A DNA stretch of 64,000 nt from Engraulis encrasicolus. Its lineage: Eukaryota; Chordata; Actinopteri; Clupeiformes; Engraulidae. The stretch spans positions 48,446,042 through 48,510,041 of the forward strand of contig NC_085869.1 in assembly GCF_034702125.1 (NCBI RefSeq). Reading direction: 5' to 3'. The translations under genes were made by a program, and so were the position numbers. This document shows, piece after piece, positions 23,873-36,210 of the stretch; position 1 is the stretch's first letter, and each line of letters opens with the position of its first letter. The notes under the pieces were generated by a model, which was not told where the DNA came from, did no database searches, and worked only from the letters and a program-made list of their open reading frames with translations.

Positions 23873-25397
23873 TAGGGGTCGACCGATACAGGTTTTTTGC
23901 GATACCGATATTTTTTCCATCACCCTTGGCCGATACCCGATTTCCGATACCCGATACGGCCGATGCAGATATTGTTAAAAAAGTGTTAAAAATGACAAAA
24001 ATCAGTACTGTATTATTTAAAAAAAAAATCCTATCCCATCACCTTTTCATCACATCACAACATGAATAACAGGAAAATAACTGTCACACTGAGCAACTAG
24101 TTTTTCAAGTTTATCATTACAGCCACCTAAAAAGGTATACATAAGGCATTAAAAATTCAAAGGACTGTGGCTTGACAGTGGTACAATAGCATAGAGCTTG
24201 ACTGTAAATTTGAAAAATGTTGGGGATGACCCCAAGATTATTATGGGTTTAAATATTTATGCCTATTTTTTCACCTGTATAGGTGTACTTGATTTACTAG
24301 GGCCTTTCACAAATTAAATCAAATCAACTAAATAACAAACAAAAGCCCAAAATAACAAACCAAAGAAATGCAAACAAAACACATAGACAAGTAAAACCAT
24401 GTTCTTATTTTCATATTATAAAATACATTGCAAAGAATCCCACCAGTAAAAACACCCCTCTATTTTACACAGATTGGAACATTCACTTGTTGCTGACCAA
24501 GGAAGTGGCAGCATGCCGGTGACCTGGTCAGTTAAAAGTTACAGAAATGTTTTACACAGTATTTCTAACCAAATAAACTTCTATGAATTGAAATAGTCAG
24601 TTTGCAAGTGATGTTTGTTACTCATTGGAGATCGCTAAACAGATGGAAGTTGATAAATGAACGACGCTACGAAATGTGCGTTTTGAAACGCGGTGGAAAT
24701 GTACACTGAAACATGCTGGAAGGCACTCGTTACAACGCTAGGTAAGAGTTATGGCAAATGGGGGTGGATAAATGACCGAACAATGAACCAGGGAAATAAA
24801 AACAGTAGTTTACCCTCGTTGGAAGAGCTGGTTGGTTAAATGCTACAGAAATGGTTTACAATATTTTAATTTAGCCAGTTTGCAAGTGATGTTTGCTACC
24901 TATTAGATGTCGCTAAAACAGATAGAAGTTGATAAATGAATGACGATGTGAAATGCGCGTTTGGAAAGGCGGTGGAAATTAGACAACTGAAACATATGCC
25001 AGTAGACAGTTACAACGGTAGGTAAAATATGGCAAATGGTGGTGATTATTGACTGGACAATGAACCAGGGAATTAAAATCAGTACAGAAAATGGATGGAG
25101 CTGAAACATTCTCCCTTTAGGCCTATTACATGCACATGCCATGTCATTCAGTGTCCACATTAAAATATTATGCGTCTGAAAGTCTAAAACTTTGTGGCAG
25201 CCTGCAAGGCTGTTTACTTTACTCAATGAGAGGGGGAGGGGTGACGCAGCAGCGTGCATTGCGGGTCTGCCAGCCACACAGAGCTGCCCGTCTGTAGTCA
25301 AAATCTCGGGGTGGGCGTATCGGCCAAAACCGCCTGCATATCGGCCGATACCGATTCACTTAATAAACGCAAATATCGGCCCGATCGTCGACCCTTA
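23873..25397. mobile_element. hAT element with perfect 8-bp target duplication
   Basis: Starts TAGGGGTCGACCGAT and, on the other strand from 25397, TAAGGGTCGACGAT. Flanked by ATATCCAA at 23865-23872 and 25398-25405. The subterminal regions are rich in CCGATA/TATCGG words. Inside are a fragment of the piggyBac-like family (about 24150-24310), an inverted copy of 8690-9150 (about 24310-24760) and a tandem duplication. No transposase is readable. Confidence 0.9.
24533..25083. repeat. Tandem duplication, about 280-bp unit x2
   Basis: The order TTTGCAAGTGATGTTTG, ATAGAAGTTGATAAATGAA, then ACAATGAACCAGGGAA appears at about 24600-24800 and again at about 24877-25080. Confidence 0.8.
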
Positions 25398-25405
25398 ATA
25401 TCCAA

Positions 25406-26130
25406 TGACTGTTTGAGATCCCTGGTAGCTGTGACCACTACTCGAATTGTATGGCAAAGCCTGCAAAGCCTGCATTTGGTCACGCAATTAAAATGGCTCC
25501 TAATGATGAAGTGTTCTAGTCCCCAATTCTAAAGAGTTCGCCATCAACAGCATTACGGACCGGACTCAGAACACAGCAAATATTGCCGTGAGAGATCTCC
25601 ATCATTCTACTGCACTGATAGTAGTATAGTAGAAGTAATTCTTGTGCACGCCGTTAACTGTAGTCGGCTTGTATTTGCTAACGCTAGAAGTGTTAAAACA
25701 GGTCAGAGCTGTGATTCATTGCCCTGCGTTGCGACCACCATTTGACATTTTGGCTTTGGTCTCGGCTCCTGGCGGGCTTCTCGCACATTTGTTGACATTC
25801 AGCTGGTGTGATTGGAAGGCACAGAAAAGATTTCCTTGGTATCGAAAAAAATGTGCATATCGCCACGCTTGATATCGTGATCTTGGAACATTTTCGATAT
25901 ATTTTGCAGCCTTAGTGGTGACTTACACCAAGTCATATTTTGCATGACAACTCCCAACCCAACTTAGACTACCAGCGAGTTGAGATGAGTTGATCCGGTA
26001 CAAAGCAGTGGATAGGAGGTATAACCAGTTAGTTATACCTACCATCTTGACTTTTTGAGAACATAAATTGATGAAAAACCATTGTCATGTTTGTGTAGAA
26101 AGTCTGAAGAACCAGTTAGTAGAGATACGT
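25406..26130. other. Unassigned DNA downstream of crystallin 1
   Basis: No gene seen. A short hairpin (AGGTATAAC ... GTTATACCT) lies at about 26018-26043. The ORF at 25642-25872 has no recognisable domain. Confidence 0.4.
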
Positions 26131-26140
26131 TTCCAATTCT

Positions 26141-26146
26141 TTTATT
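26141..26146 (-). terminator. Poly(A) signal of crystallin gene 1
   Basis: AATAAA on the minus strand about 98 nt beyond the stop codon of the gene at 26244-27066. Confidence 0.75.
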
Positions 26147-26243
26147 CAAGACATTTTAAACGTTAAGCATTTCAGTTGCTTTAATAGTGCATTGATTGAT
26201 GTAAAAAATGATGAGATCTGTTGAATTCTGAACAGATGAGAAT

Positions 26244-27066
26244 TTAGTACATAGAGTCCGTGATACGCCTCATGCTGCTGAATCTCATGTTGGGGTATCC
26301 CATGTTTCTCCAGCTTCTGTACTCTCCAGGGGGGAAGTAGTACTGTCTTCCTCTGTAGTGGGGCTGCTCATACATGAGCCAGTGGCCATCCATCACATGG
26401 CAAGACATGCAGTGGTTCATACGGTAGCGATCCATGATGGAGTCACAGTCATCCATACACTCGTGCATCTGACCACCGAAGTTCTCCTTCTCGTAGATCC
26501 TCATTCTGTAGTTTCCTCTGTACTGTAATAGAAATTAATTGCAATTAGTAATTGTCTGTATTCCATTTTAGTGTCTGAAACATTTATGTTAAATAATTAA
26601 ATGTAGTTTTACCTGGGGGATGTGGCGACAGGATCTGATGCAGTTGTTCCAACCCCACATGCCCATGTAGTCGGGGTACTCTCCCCTCCTCATGAAGTAC
26701 TGATTTCCCATGTAGTTGGGCTGGTCGTACATCATCCAGCAGCCACTGTGCACCCTGAAGGAGTGGCAGCGACTCAGGTGGGAGGAGAAATCACCCATGT
26801 CTCCCATGCACTCCCAGGAGCGACCCTGGAAGTTCCTGTCCTCATAGAAGACGATCTAGGAAAGAAATTCGCCATTGTTAACAAAGTGCTCAATAGAACG
26901 GATGTAAAAAAAATGTTGGTTTCCTGCTAATAGACTACAAAAAACTATTGCTATGAGTTAAATAATTTAACCAACATCACATTCGGACCCTGCATTGCGG
27001 CATATTTATAAAATGTGTTTTTTTCTCCATTCTGTGGTTAACACTTCTCCTTACCTTGCCGTGCAT
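26244..27066 (-). CDS. crygm: Gamma-M crystallin, gene 1 (three exons)
   Basis: Structural lens protein that stays soluble at very high concentration and gives the fish lens its refractive power. Coding exons on the minus strand are 27055-27066 (M-H-G-K), 26613-26855 (81 codons) and 26244-26522 (92 codons plus TAA), 177 residues in all. Introns are phase 0 with GT..AG ends (199 and 90 nt). Exon 2 encodes Greek keys 1-2 ([31 protein letters not shown]) and ends HIPQ. Exon 3 encodes keys 3-4 ([31 protein letters not shown]) and ends DSMY. The tiny first exon and one exon per domain are the standard gamma layout. High methionine content marks the fish gamma-M class. Exon 3 differs from gene 2 at only 5 of 92 residues. 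Which gamma-M subtype it is cannot be settled here. Confidence 0.95.
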
Positions 27067-27121
27067 GGTTGCGGTTGTTGTTGCGAGGTGAGCTTGGCTT
27101 CAGAGTAGTGGGCACGGGACG

Positions 27122-27170
27122 TTTTATACCCAAGGTTGACACAGTGTGTTGGGGGTCCTATTGTGTCAAA
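27122..27170 (-). promoter_or_regulatory. Crystallin gene 1 core promoter
   Basis: TATAAAA at 27122-27128 lies 56 nt upstream of the ATG. Just upstream (27152-27170) is the block TTTGACACAATAGGACCCC, which is also present in front of gene 3 and, diverged, gene 2. The ACAATAG core resembles a SOX site, and SOX factors drive lens crystallins in vertebrates; that link is inference. The leader between TATA and ATG keeps AAGCTCA and a CAAC-rich stretch also seen in gene 2. Confidence 0.75.
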
Positions 27171-27551
27171 GGGCACCTGGTTGCTTCTGTGTGGTGGGGC
27201 CCATGCCTTCATTGTTCCCTTCAACGGCAGAGAACATTCTTGTTTGTTTAGTACATTTTCCCACCGTTACAATAACAAACAGGAAATATAGCATTTACAT
27301 TGAAGAGAAAATGCTGTCGTAATAAAACAGTGTTTTATCCTGGAATATAGTATTCCCTTTAAAAATATTGGTACCTCATTTACATTTTTAGTTACATGCT
27401 AAACACAAAGTCATTAACATACATTTATTAATCATCATATAAGCATATATAGAACATAATAAGTTACTTAATGTATTATTAAAAATACTATTATTATTAA
27501 TTTATTAAAATATTAACAATACCTTAAGCATAATAAAACACTTATAAACTA
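27171..27551. other. Upstream flank of crystallin gene 1
   Basis: AT-rich sequence without recognised genes or repeats. It may hold lens enhancer sites that cannot be called by eye. Confidence 0.4.
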
Positions 27552-27555
27552 TTAA

Positions 27556-30424
27556 CCCTTTAGGCGGCAAGATTAATTTTCTTCAAAAAAGCTGAAGTTT
27601 GGCATGACAAATTCAAATGACTGTGGCTTGACAGTGGTACAGATAGAGCTTGACTGTAAATTAGACAAATATTGGGAATGAATGAATGAATTGGGGATAA
27701 ATATTCATACCTAATTTGCATATTCAGGGCTGTACTTTGCGACCAATTGGTCGCATTTTGAGCCTTAATTTTTGATTGTGCGAGGAAAAAAAACAAAAAA
27801 CAGGCGCACGTGTGCGAGTATGTATTTCAACCCTTTCATTCGCATATTGCTCCTGAGTTCAAGAGCATGATTGCGAGAGCTGCGTTTTTTTCCCGATTCC
27901 CTAATACATGCACTGCCTGTCTGACAGACAGCGTCAATATCCTAGTGGGAATGCACTTCAAAAAAGACGGTCAATGTTGCTTGAATTCCGTGTTGGCAAG
28001 GGTTTGGGTTAGGGTTAGAACCACCGTGGCATCGACAGTTACAACGTGCGCACGCCTCATCTCTCAGTCGAATGTTCTGTGCCAAAACTTCTTACAACTT
28101 TTTCAAAATGGGCTGCTGTTTTAAACGTTCAAACAAATCACTTTCAAACTGCACAACACCTTTTTTCATGTGGTTATGTGGTCTGATTCTGGCTAACCCT
28201 CCACCAACCTTGGCTAATATGTTTTCTGTGGAAAACACAACCATACTCTCTGTGCATTATTGCTGTGGTAAGCAATGGTACAATAAGCACAGTATTTTAC
28301 ATTGAAAAAAGAGCAAACATAATAAAAGTGTCGCAAAATGTCAGAGTGCTCCTAAATTTGTATCTGTGCTCCTAAATTTTGTCATTTAGGAGCACCTGTG
28401 CACTAAGTGTACAGCCCTAATATTCTGACGTCATATGGCTGCAGCCATTTTTAATTTTTAATTAGAGTTGGAAAATATTGATCATTTTCAATAGATTATT
28501 GAATTTACTTAGGAATATTTGGCATTCCATTACTATCATGTAGTGCACATACGCTATGGTCAAGGAAATAAGTAGTTTCAGGCATAACATATTGTACATA
28601 TTGTAATATTGCAATAATAATATTGCAATAATATAATGCAACAATTACTGGATTTTTTTTTTTTGCCTTTTGTATCTGTATCAACATGTACCTTTTTAGC
28701 TTGTGAAACCCTTTCACAGAAAGGGTCAGCACACATTCAATTCATATGTATGCCTATTTTTACATCTGTGTAGGCTACTGTATTTGATGTAGCCTACTAT
28801 GGCCTTTGGAGCAGGCGTGGTGCAGTGGCAGTAAAATGGTTGATCATGGCACAGTCTAGCTCAGTAACTGTTACAGTTTGTCACTTACATTTCACAAAAC
28901 TAATGGGCACAATGTCAAGATAATGGGTATGAAATAATTAGTATTATGCCCATTTTTTACATCTGCATTTGATGTAGCATATGGCCTTTGCACAGTAGCA
29001 ATAAAATAATCCTGGTTGATCATGGCATTGCAGTGAGTGACTGAATGTTACAGATTGTCACTTACATTTCACAAAACTAATGGGCAATATATCAAGATAA
29101 TGGGCATGAAAACATTTTTTTTCCAAAATGGGAGACCCTCATGAAATCAGTTTCAGGAAAGGGGGTAGAGGGGCGGGCCAAATCACCACCACTTGACCAA
29201 TTGACTAATCAAACTGCTGAGGCTACTATTCATTTTGGCATCTTCCGTCTTTGCTGTTAGAAGGCCCTAGTAGGTTTACAGACAGAAGTAGAAACTGTAC
29301 GTAATTATGTTATATTGGTGACCAGAAGCCGATCAATCCCCTCACTTGGAGAGCGCAGCGTCCTCCCTATCACTCCCCTCCAGGAAAGACGCGAGACAAG
29401 TTCTTCAAGTTACTGATGGATTTATTTTCTTCTTTATTTATTTCTTATCCACCGTCGAACTGTTAAAAGCAGTAACACACGTATAGTATAAACAGACAAT
29501 CGTAACACCCAAACAAAAGTGCCAAATGGAAATGGGAATCATACACAATAAAATGCACACATACCTCGCTGGCTGCACTCCACTGAGAGGGAAATGAGTA
29601 AGATATGAACTTGAACTTCAGGAGACCAAACAGACTTTAGACAGCGCGGCATACAAGCGATTGCCGCGAGTCAGCTTCTAGCTCCTCCATCACAGAGGAA
29701 GTGTGCAACATTGAAAAAAAAACAATCTGTGTGAAACCCCAACCCACTTGACATCACATCCCATTAATTAGACATAATTGTCCCCAGTTCATTCTTGACC
29801 CAAGATAAACCCACACCAGAAATTTAAAAATAGAAATGTAGAGGAAAGACGTATGAAAATATAATTGTAGAGAAAAATGATATTTAAAAGGCTAAACTCC
29901 CTTCCTTTCCTCCCGTTTGATCACCACCACTTTCGTCTTTATTTGCTGTTTTAGTGATTTGTCCAACTTTTACAAAGACAGTCCAACCACTGTGACCAGT
30001 CTGATTTTCACCGAGTCTAAAACATTTATGTTTTATGGTATGCATCTTCACTGTAGGTTCTATAAACATATTACCAACACCTCTCCTACGGACATTCGCC
30101 GCTGCCACCCACCCAGTGGAGGCCAGAAAGAGGGACAGAAGAAGTATGTGTGTGTGTGTCTGTGTGCTGCTTGGTGAACATTGTTTGTCTGATCCCAGGA
30201 TTATTGTGTTCGCGTTCGGATAGGCGGCTACCAGCATCACTGGGGGCTGAGTGGAGGGAGCGCAAGCTAACATTACCATACCCACTACTCTCACCCCTGA
30301 TTCCTCTACCAATACCTGTGAATGCATTCACCACTACCAACCACTCCATTGAGATCGGATAAAGTCACCGAATGAGTTTGAATGTGTGTGTGTGCTTAGA
30401 GAACATCCTCCCTTCGCATGTCAT
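27556..30424. mobile_element. piggyBac-like element, second copy, 3' truncated
   Basis: Starts with TTAA (27552-27555) and CCCTTTAGGCGGCA, then follows the 5369-7502 element: the shared words include AATTCAAATGACTGTGGCTT, TTGACCATAGYGTATGTGCA and the block around 29930-30420 matching 6540-7040. It is interrupted by a hAT at 27725-28419 and by about 500 bp of unrelated DNA near 29385-29885. Homology stops at about 30424 without the right terminal repeat. No transposase frame. Confidence 0.8.
27725..28419. mobile_element. Short hAT-like element
   Basis: Left end CAGGGCTGTAC and right end (complement) TAGGGCTGTAC are flanked by ATATT on both sides. The uninterrupted state is seen in the related copy at 5880. 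A perfect 18-bp palindrome TGCGACCAATTGGTCGCA lies at 27738-27755. At 695 bp it is non-autonomous. Confidence 0.8.
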
Positions 30425-31105
30425 TGTAAATAAGTTCCTGGGTGTACGCCTGGGGCCTCATGTACTAAGAAGTGCGTGGGTTTCCTACTAAAAAAGTGTG
30501 GACTTGAAAATCGGGAAAGCTACTTATGGACAAAAAAATCCGGATGTATCAATAAGTGCGTAACCAGGTTTTGCTGTGAAATATGCACACATACACGAGC
30601 AAACGCAGGCCCAAGTTTCCGCCTTGCCTCCTCCTTTAAATATTCTATATGAATATTCTAATTAGTATGAACAGACCCATTCGTGTGCATTCATTGGTTG
30701 AAAGAATGGGAAAGGGGTGAACGCGGGAAATACATTTCATGATGCGAGATGACAGCGCTGTTTCGGAGGTAGCCAATTTCTTAAAAATGCTGCGCACAAT
30801 AACAAAATTACTTAAGCGTGTATAAAGTTTGGTATTTGGAAATACTTAATGTGAGGACTGCAGAAAAAATACCTGTCATTTTATACTGCAGTACAATGCA
30901 GGTTTCCCCCCACATGATATTTACAATACATCAAAACACATTGCTAGGGCAGTCGCCAAGGCTGCTGAGAAATAAACGTTTATGTCGGGTATAAATATGA
31001 AAGATGACACATGCATACATACGCCACATGTATGAATAATCTGTAGCCAATACTCAGATAGACATTCACCTGTTAATTGATGGGCGAATTTTACAGTAGC
31101 CTTAA
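30425..31105. other. Unassigned repeat-like DNA
   Basis: Begins with GGGGCCTCATGTACTAAG near 30453, which looks like a transposon end, but no matching right end was found. No gene seen. Confidence 0.4.
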
Positions 31106-31438
31106 AGTGATACTGTCCCATTTTTGGAAATAAGCTTATTTTACACCTACCCTTGAGTTAAATAATGGAGTTTTACCGTTCTCCTGTACTTCCAACCATT
31201 TTCTAGTTATGGCAGTGCACATTTTACCTCCAAGCTAACAGTTAACACTGAGTCCTATGAGACCAGTTAGCCGCCAGCTGGTCTCATAGGACTCAATGTT
31301 AACTGCTAGCATGGGGGTAAAATTTGCACTGCCATACCCAGAGAATGGTCGAAAGTACAGAAGAACGGTAAAACCCTATTATTTAACTCAAGGGGAGGTG
31401 TAAAATAAGCTTATTTCCAAAAATGGGACAGTATCACT
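31106..31438. mobile_element. Foldback (long inverted repeat) element
   Basis: The left arm runs from AGTGATACTGTCCCATTTTT at 31106 to about 31266. The right arm is its near-complete complement from about 31275 to 31438. The arms of about 160 bp are separated by under 10 bp, so the single strand would fold into a long hairpin. Arms differ at several positions, so it is not very recent. Confidence 0.92.
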
Positions 31439-32799
31439 AGCGTATTCCATTCCGAAGTTATTCAAGTCTAGCAGTGGTTTAGGTAGAAATAGCGTTTTTC
31501 ACTATTTGAACGGAGATAAAGCCTTTTTTGTCACGGGTGTGCACTTTGACTCTCCGAGTTTAAATTGAGGGTGTAAATGCATTTTCTCGCCCGAAGAACA
31601 ACTCCAGTAGCTTCCAAGTAAACTATTTCGATGCAAAAATCACCTGTCAGGCTATTCTTCAGAGCCACATCATCTGAAATGCTAGCTAGCTAATGTCACT
31701 TGACTGGCAGTTTTCGTTCTGTAGATAAAAGTAGACGTGCCAAAGTACTCACCCAAAATTAGGTTACTTCCTGCTGTGTTGCATGCTGTTTTTCATTACA
31801 ACCTTTCATTTTACACCTATCTTGATGACAGCAAAACTCCTTATCCTTCCATCATATGTTTAGGAACAGGCTAGCTAGCAAGACACTGACAGGACACGTT
31901 TTGATTTCCTGGTGAACCAGTAGCCTGTAAGTAACAGGCTACTGGCACACTGCCCTTTCACGCCTCTCCGCAGGCGTGGTTTAGTCAAAAGATGCTTGCA
32001 CGTGGTTGGAGCAACCTCATATGAATGACATGACACTTCGACCACTCACGTTGAAGCTTTGTGACGTAGGACGTGTTTGAAATTCTTCCAAAACCATTCT
32101 CTGCTCGTCCTTTAGAAAATCAACTTGAGGTATTTTGGATAACACCGCTGAAATTGCTGCTTCCATCCCGACGCATGATAACTCCTCGCAAGCCGCCATT
32201 ACAGTTGTGATTCAGGGAGGGGGCGGGCACAGCCGAACTACCCTGGGGGAGGGTGTTGCGTTCGATAAACGTCATACCCACTGAAATCCCTCCCTACGAT
32301 CCTGATTCGTCGTGCTGCCCCGGTTATTTCGAAAACGGAGGAGGAGAGCGAATCACTGGTGTACCAGAAGGTTTGTGTAGCCCAGCCCCCTGGGCGTCAA
32401 CACATAGCTTCTGGTTCACCAGGAAAACGTTTTGATGCTCTTGGAAGTAAATTGAGACGTGACGCGACATGATCAGGAAGTGGTTTGATTCGCTATAATA
32501 AAACTCAAATACTGTGTGTAATAAAATGCACAGATGATGAAATATCCAGATCCTGACTTTGTAGGTTTTGACTTTGTAGGTGTTTTCATGATCTATGTCA
32601 GTTCTGTTCATCACATTATTACGAAAATCACACAGAATGTGCATTAGAATGTGTAGGCTCAGAATCCAATAAAAAACGTAAAAAAAATAATTTTACGGTT
32701 TGGGAGCCAACGCATGGGAGGCAAAAACATATTTTTACTTGACTTGGGAGTGAATGTATTAATAGCTGCCTACTTGCTTGATGCCATCGAAAGAAAATT
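31439..32799. other. Unassigned intergenic DNA
   Basis: No convincing gene. The ORFs at 32017-32199 (minus) and 32324-32644 (minus) have no recognised domain. Confidence 0.4.
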
Positions 32800-33444
32800 T
32801 AGATAGAAGATAGATGAACAGACCAAGGATATGGATCACTGGAACCATGTCGTGTGGTCTGATGAGACCAAGATAAACAAATTTGTTTTAGATGGTGTTA
32901 AGCATGTGTGGTGGTAAACAAGTGAATTTTACACAAAAAATGCATCATCTTGCTAGTCAAGCATGGTAGTGGGACTGACATGGTTTCGGGATGTATGAAT
33001 GCCGTCAACATTGGAAATGTGAATTACACCTAAAGAAGCATGCATGTCAACATGCACTGTGATTACAGAAGCAGATCATGGTACTCTCCATAGGAATTCA
33101 TTAAAAACTCACACCCATCTATTTTAGCCAGGTGCAGACTCAAAATGTAAAATTTCAATGTAAAGAAAGGTTGAAACACACACCGAAGACCTCCCTTTTA
33201 ATCCCTTTTCATTTCGAAATGAAAAAATGAATGTAATTGCTGCGAAAGCTGGTTCTACAAAGTATTAAGCAAAGGCTGTGAATGACTATGTAAATATGAT
33301 TTCTTTGTTTTTCAATTTTAATATATTTTTAAAAACTCTCAAGAACTCTTTTTTCACATGGTCATAATGAGGTATTTATGTTACATTTTGAGGACAGAGA
33401 TTAATTTAATACAATTTGGAATAAGGCTGTAACGTAATAAAATA

Positions 33445-33450
<6 letters not shown>
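32800..33450 (+). mobile_element. Tc1-like transposon relic, truncated
   Basis: Reads H-W-N-H-V-V-W-S-D-E-T-K-I near 32840-32880, followed by a V-W-W codon run, a decayed Tc1 transposase block. The 3' part keeps the typical fish Tc1 tail words GGTCATAATGAGGTAT (33360) and GAATAAGGCTGTAACGTAAT (33420). Neither terminal repeat is present; the 3' side runs into a TG microsatellite. Confidence 0.8.

Positions 33451-33498
<48 letters not shown>
33451..33498. repeat. (TG)n microsatellite
   Basis: Pure TG run just before the target duplication of the next hAT element. Confidence 0.95.
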
Positions 33499-33499
<1 letters not shown>

Positions 33500-35302
33500 C
33501 GACACAGCAGGCGACTTGTGCAGGCACGTGCACTCCAATACGGCAAGGGAGGCACGGCCTCACCAGCTCCACATGAGAATGATGAGATGCAGTAAATGTG
33601 AATAATAGTAACAATAACAGCTATTGTTTTCGAGTATCTGCACCATAACTACCATTTGAGCAGTATTTAAACAGTTTCACTCATTTTCAATCATTTTCGT
33701 GGCCAAAGTCGTAATATTTGCCCATTTCATGTCAAATTGCTCCGAATACGCTGAATTTGGGGCAACTCTGAACTGGCCTCACCCCGGATTGCGCAATCCC
33801 TCGTTAACAAGCTTGAGCGCATGCGCCATTTTGCTCGTTCTGTGAATGCAACCTGGTAATATTGTATTAAACGTTTTTATACACTTAATAGAAGTATGTA
33901 TGGTGTGCCCTCATTTCCTGATATTTTTTTTTACTATTTTCTACGTGTGATTATCATTTCTTTACTCTGAACGCTTTGGCATAACGCCCACTGAAAGATA
34001 CAGAGGTGAGGCGAGCAGTAGCCTGGCCGCAGGCTCGTTCTGGCGTTGAGAGTCTTGCTGGCCAGTTACGTCATAGCGAATCTGAAGTTCACAATACAGT
34101 CAGTCGGTGTTGTTGGCTAGCTTGTTCACTTTGACTGCAACAAGTGGATTTCATAACGAAACTAAGAGCATTCTCAAAGTTGGATTTCCAAGGGGAATAT
34201 ATGTGATAAAGAATGGAGGACCGACAGAGCTGAAGGGTTTGCTACTGCAGGTGACCGGTCAGAAGATTAGAACTACCCGATAATTTCAAAGTGAGTGGTA
34301 GGCCTACAACAGAAAATATTTTTTGTTTCCCCTGTGTCTTGTTTGCAACCGGCGAGAATGTGTGGAAGACCATACGCATGGGATTTTACGACTTAACAAT
34401 TCACTAAGGAGCCTCACGAAACACAAATTCTCGCGGCTACTCATATTCAATGCCAAATTGCTTTGGAGACGTTTGGGGCGTCTCGAATAGATGTGGTTTT
34501 GGATGAACAGCACCGGCTAAACTAACGTTAGCATGCACAACGCCAAAGTGATGGAGAACCGTGAAAGAGCGGCGCATGGACCCGATTTACGAGTTAAGGT
34601 AAGACCAGTGTTTCCTATGTGTGTGAAGCCTGTGTTTGTGAGACCCGTGGGGAGAGAGAGAATCCGCCGTGATTCTGTCCGGTGTGGTAGCTTTTGTGAT
34701 AGGCACCGGATTCTCATGTGCCCTGTAACTGTTTGTAAAGTTGAGTACAGGGTACCGTTGAGGTAAATCAAATATACCCGTGTAACTACAAGACTCTGAT
34801 TTAATTCCAAAGTGTAGGCATAACAGAAATGACTGTCCCAAAATATTTGGTGACCATATCGAAACTTGTGTAACTGTTTATGTTCACATTCGCTTCCTGC
34901 CACACCTTTGTCCCACATCGCTTGCCGTAGCCTCGTACAAGTAGATGTAGGCCTACATTTGCACGAGAATCCAGTGCGTATCACAAAAGCTAGCACACCG
35001 GTTTGTTCGCCGTAGTGCTCAGCGGTCTATATGACACTATGGCTGAATCTCAAATGGTGCACTTGTGCACTTTAGTGTTCATGTTTCAGTGTGCATGCCG
35101 TATTAGTTACGCACTGAAACATAGTGCCCGAAGTGCACAAGTGCGCCATTTGAGATCCAGCCCATGTTTTGAATCCTGTGTGTCTTTCATTGAGCATCCG
35201 CCGTGATGCTCAGTCCACATTGGTGCTGCTGTGTGGTTTATGTGAGATCACTGTTTGAATCCTGTGTGTGTGTGTGAGCAGTGGGCTGTGAAGGAGCTTA
35301 CA

Positions 35303-35604
35303 CTCTCCTCTCCTCTCCTCTCCTCTCCTCTCCTTTCCTTTCCTCTCCTTTCCTCTCCTTTCCTCTCCCCCTCTCCTCTCTTTTCCCATCTCCTCTCCTC
35401 TCCTCTCTTTTCCCATCTCCTCTCCTCTTCTCTCTTCTCCTCTCCCTCTCCTCTCCTCTCCTTGAGCTCCTCTCCACTCCTCCTTTCTCCTCTCATCTCA
35501 TCTCCTCTCCTCTCTTCTCCTCCTCTCCTCTTCTCTCCTCCTCTCCTCTCCCCTCCCCTTCTCTCCTCTCCTCTTCTCTCCTCTCCACTACTCTCCTCTC
35601 CTCT
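35303..35604 (-). repeat. Polypyrimidine (CTCTC/CCTCT)n tract
   Basis: About 300 nt almost purely C and T on the plus strand, the complement of the tract at 150-476 in copy 1. Confidence 0.95.
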
Positions 35605-35656
35605 GCTCTGCTGTCCACATTGGTGCTGTGTGGTTATGTGAGACCACTGTTTGAAT

Positions 35657-35658
<2 letters not shown>

Positions 35659-35739
<81 letters not shown>
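35659..35739. repeat. (TG)n followed by (AG)n microsatellite
   Basis: A TG run that turns into a short AG run. It is the complement of the TCTCTCACAC junction at about 50790 in copy 3. Confidence 0.95.
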
Positions 35740-35741
<2 letters not shown>

Positions 35742-36210
35742 TCTAATAGCATTTTCTCTGCGGAAATGCAGTATGTCAAAATATGTAGGCCTACCCTTTG
35801 TTAAGAAAGCTGCTATGACATAATGGAACTTGTCGGTAGGCCTATTTGGCAATTATTTATTTGAAAATCTGATATTGAAAAAGTTACTGCCTCACCAGCC
35901 ATAAATCCCACCGCACGTCACTGGACTTGTGATACCCCATGCTTTTCCAAGGAATACAATGGATATTGTACTAAACACAGTGACTTCTGACACTGCTGCA
36001 CACTTTATTTTTGATGTTCCTGCAAACTTTGTTGGTCACCTTTTCTTGGGCTGCTACAGTGCCGCCAGTTACTATTGGCACCCTTGAAGTTAAGTAAGTA
36101 CATTATGGGACATATCTCCAGACAACAAATAATAAGGTCAACCATGATTTTTCTATAGATAGCTTGTGGTTGATACTAATATAAAAATAATCAACAGCAT
36201 TAAATACTAA

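Larger units (their letters stand above)
33521..35923 (-). mobile_element. hAT-family element, copy 2 (inverted)
   Basis: Flanked by perfect 8-bp repeats GACTTGTG (33513-33520 and 35924-35931). Ends are CAGGCACGTGC on the left and, on the complement from the right, CAGTGACGTGC. The whole 2403 bp is collinear, in reverse, with the copy at 50578-55319 minus its insertions, and with the first copy's ends. Contains the polypyrimidine tract and a TG run. No intact transposase; the region matching the transposase relic of copy 3 is deleted. Confidence 0.92.

Noticed and set aside
26622..26930. Plus-strand open frames opposite the crystallin exons (also 44657-44959, 57070-57378, 57498-57755)
   Set aside because: They are antisense shadows of the crystallin exons and recur only because those exons are conserved.
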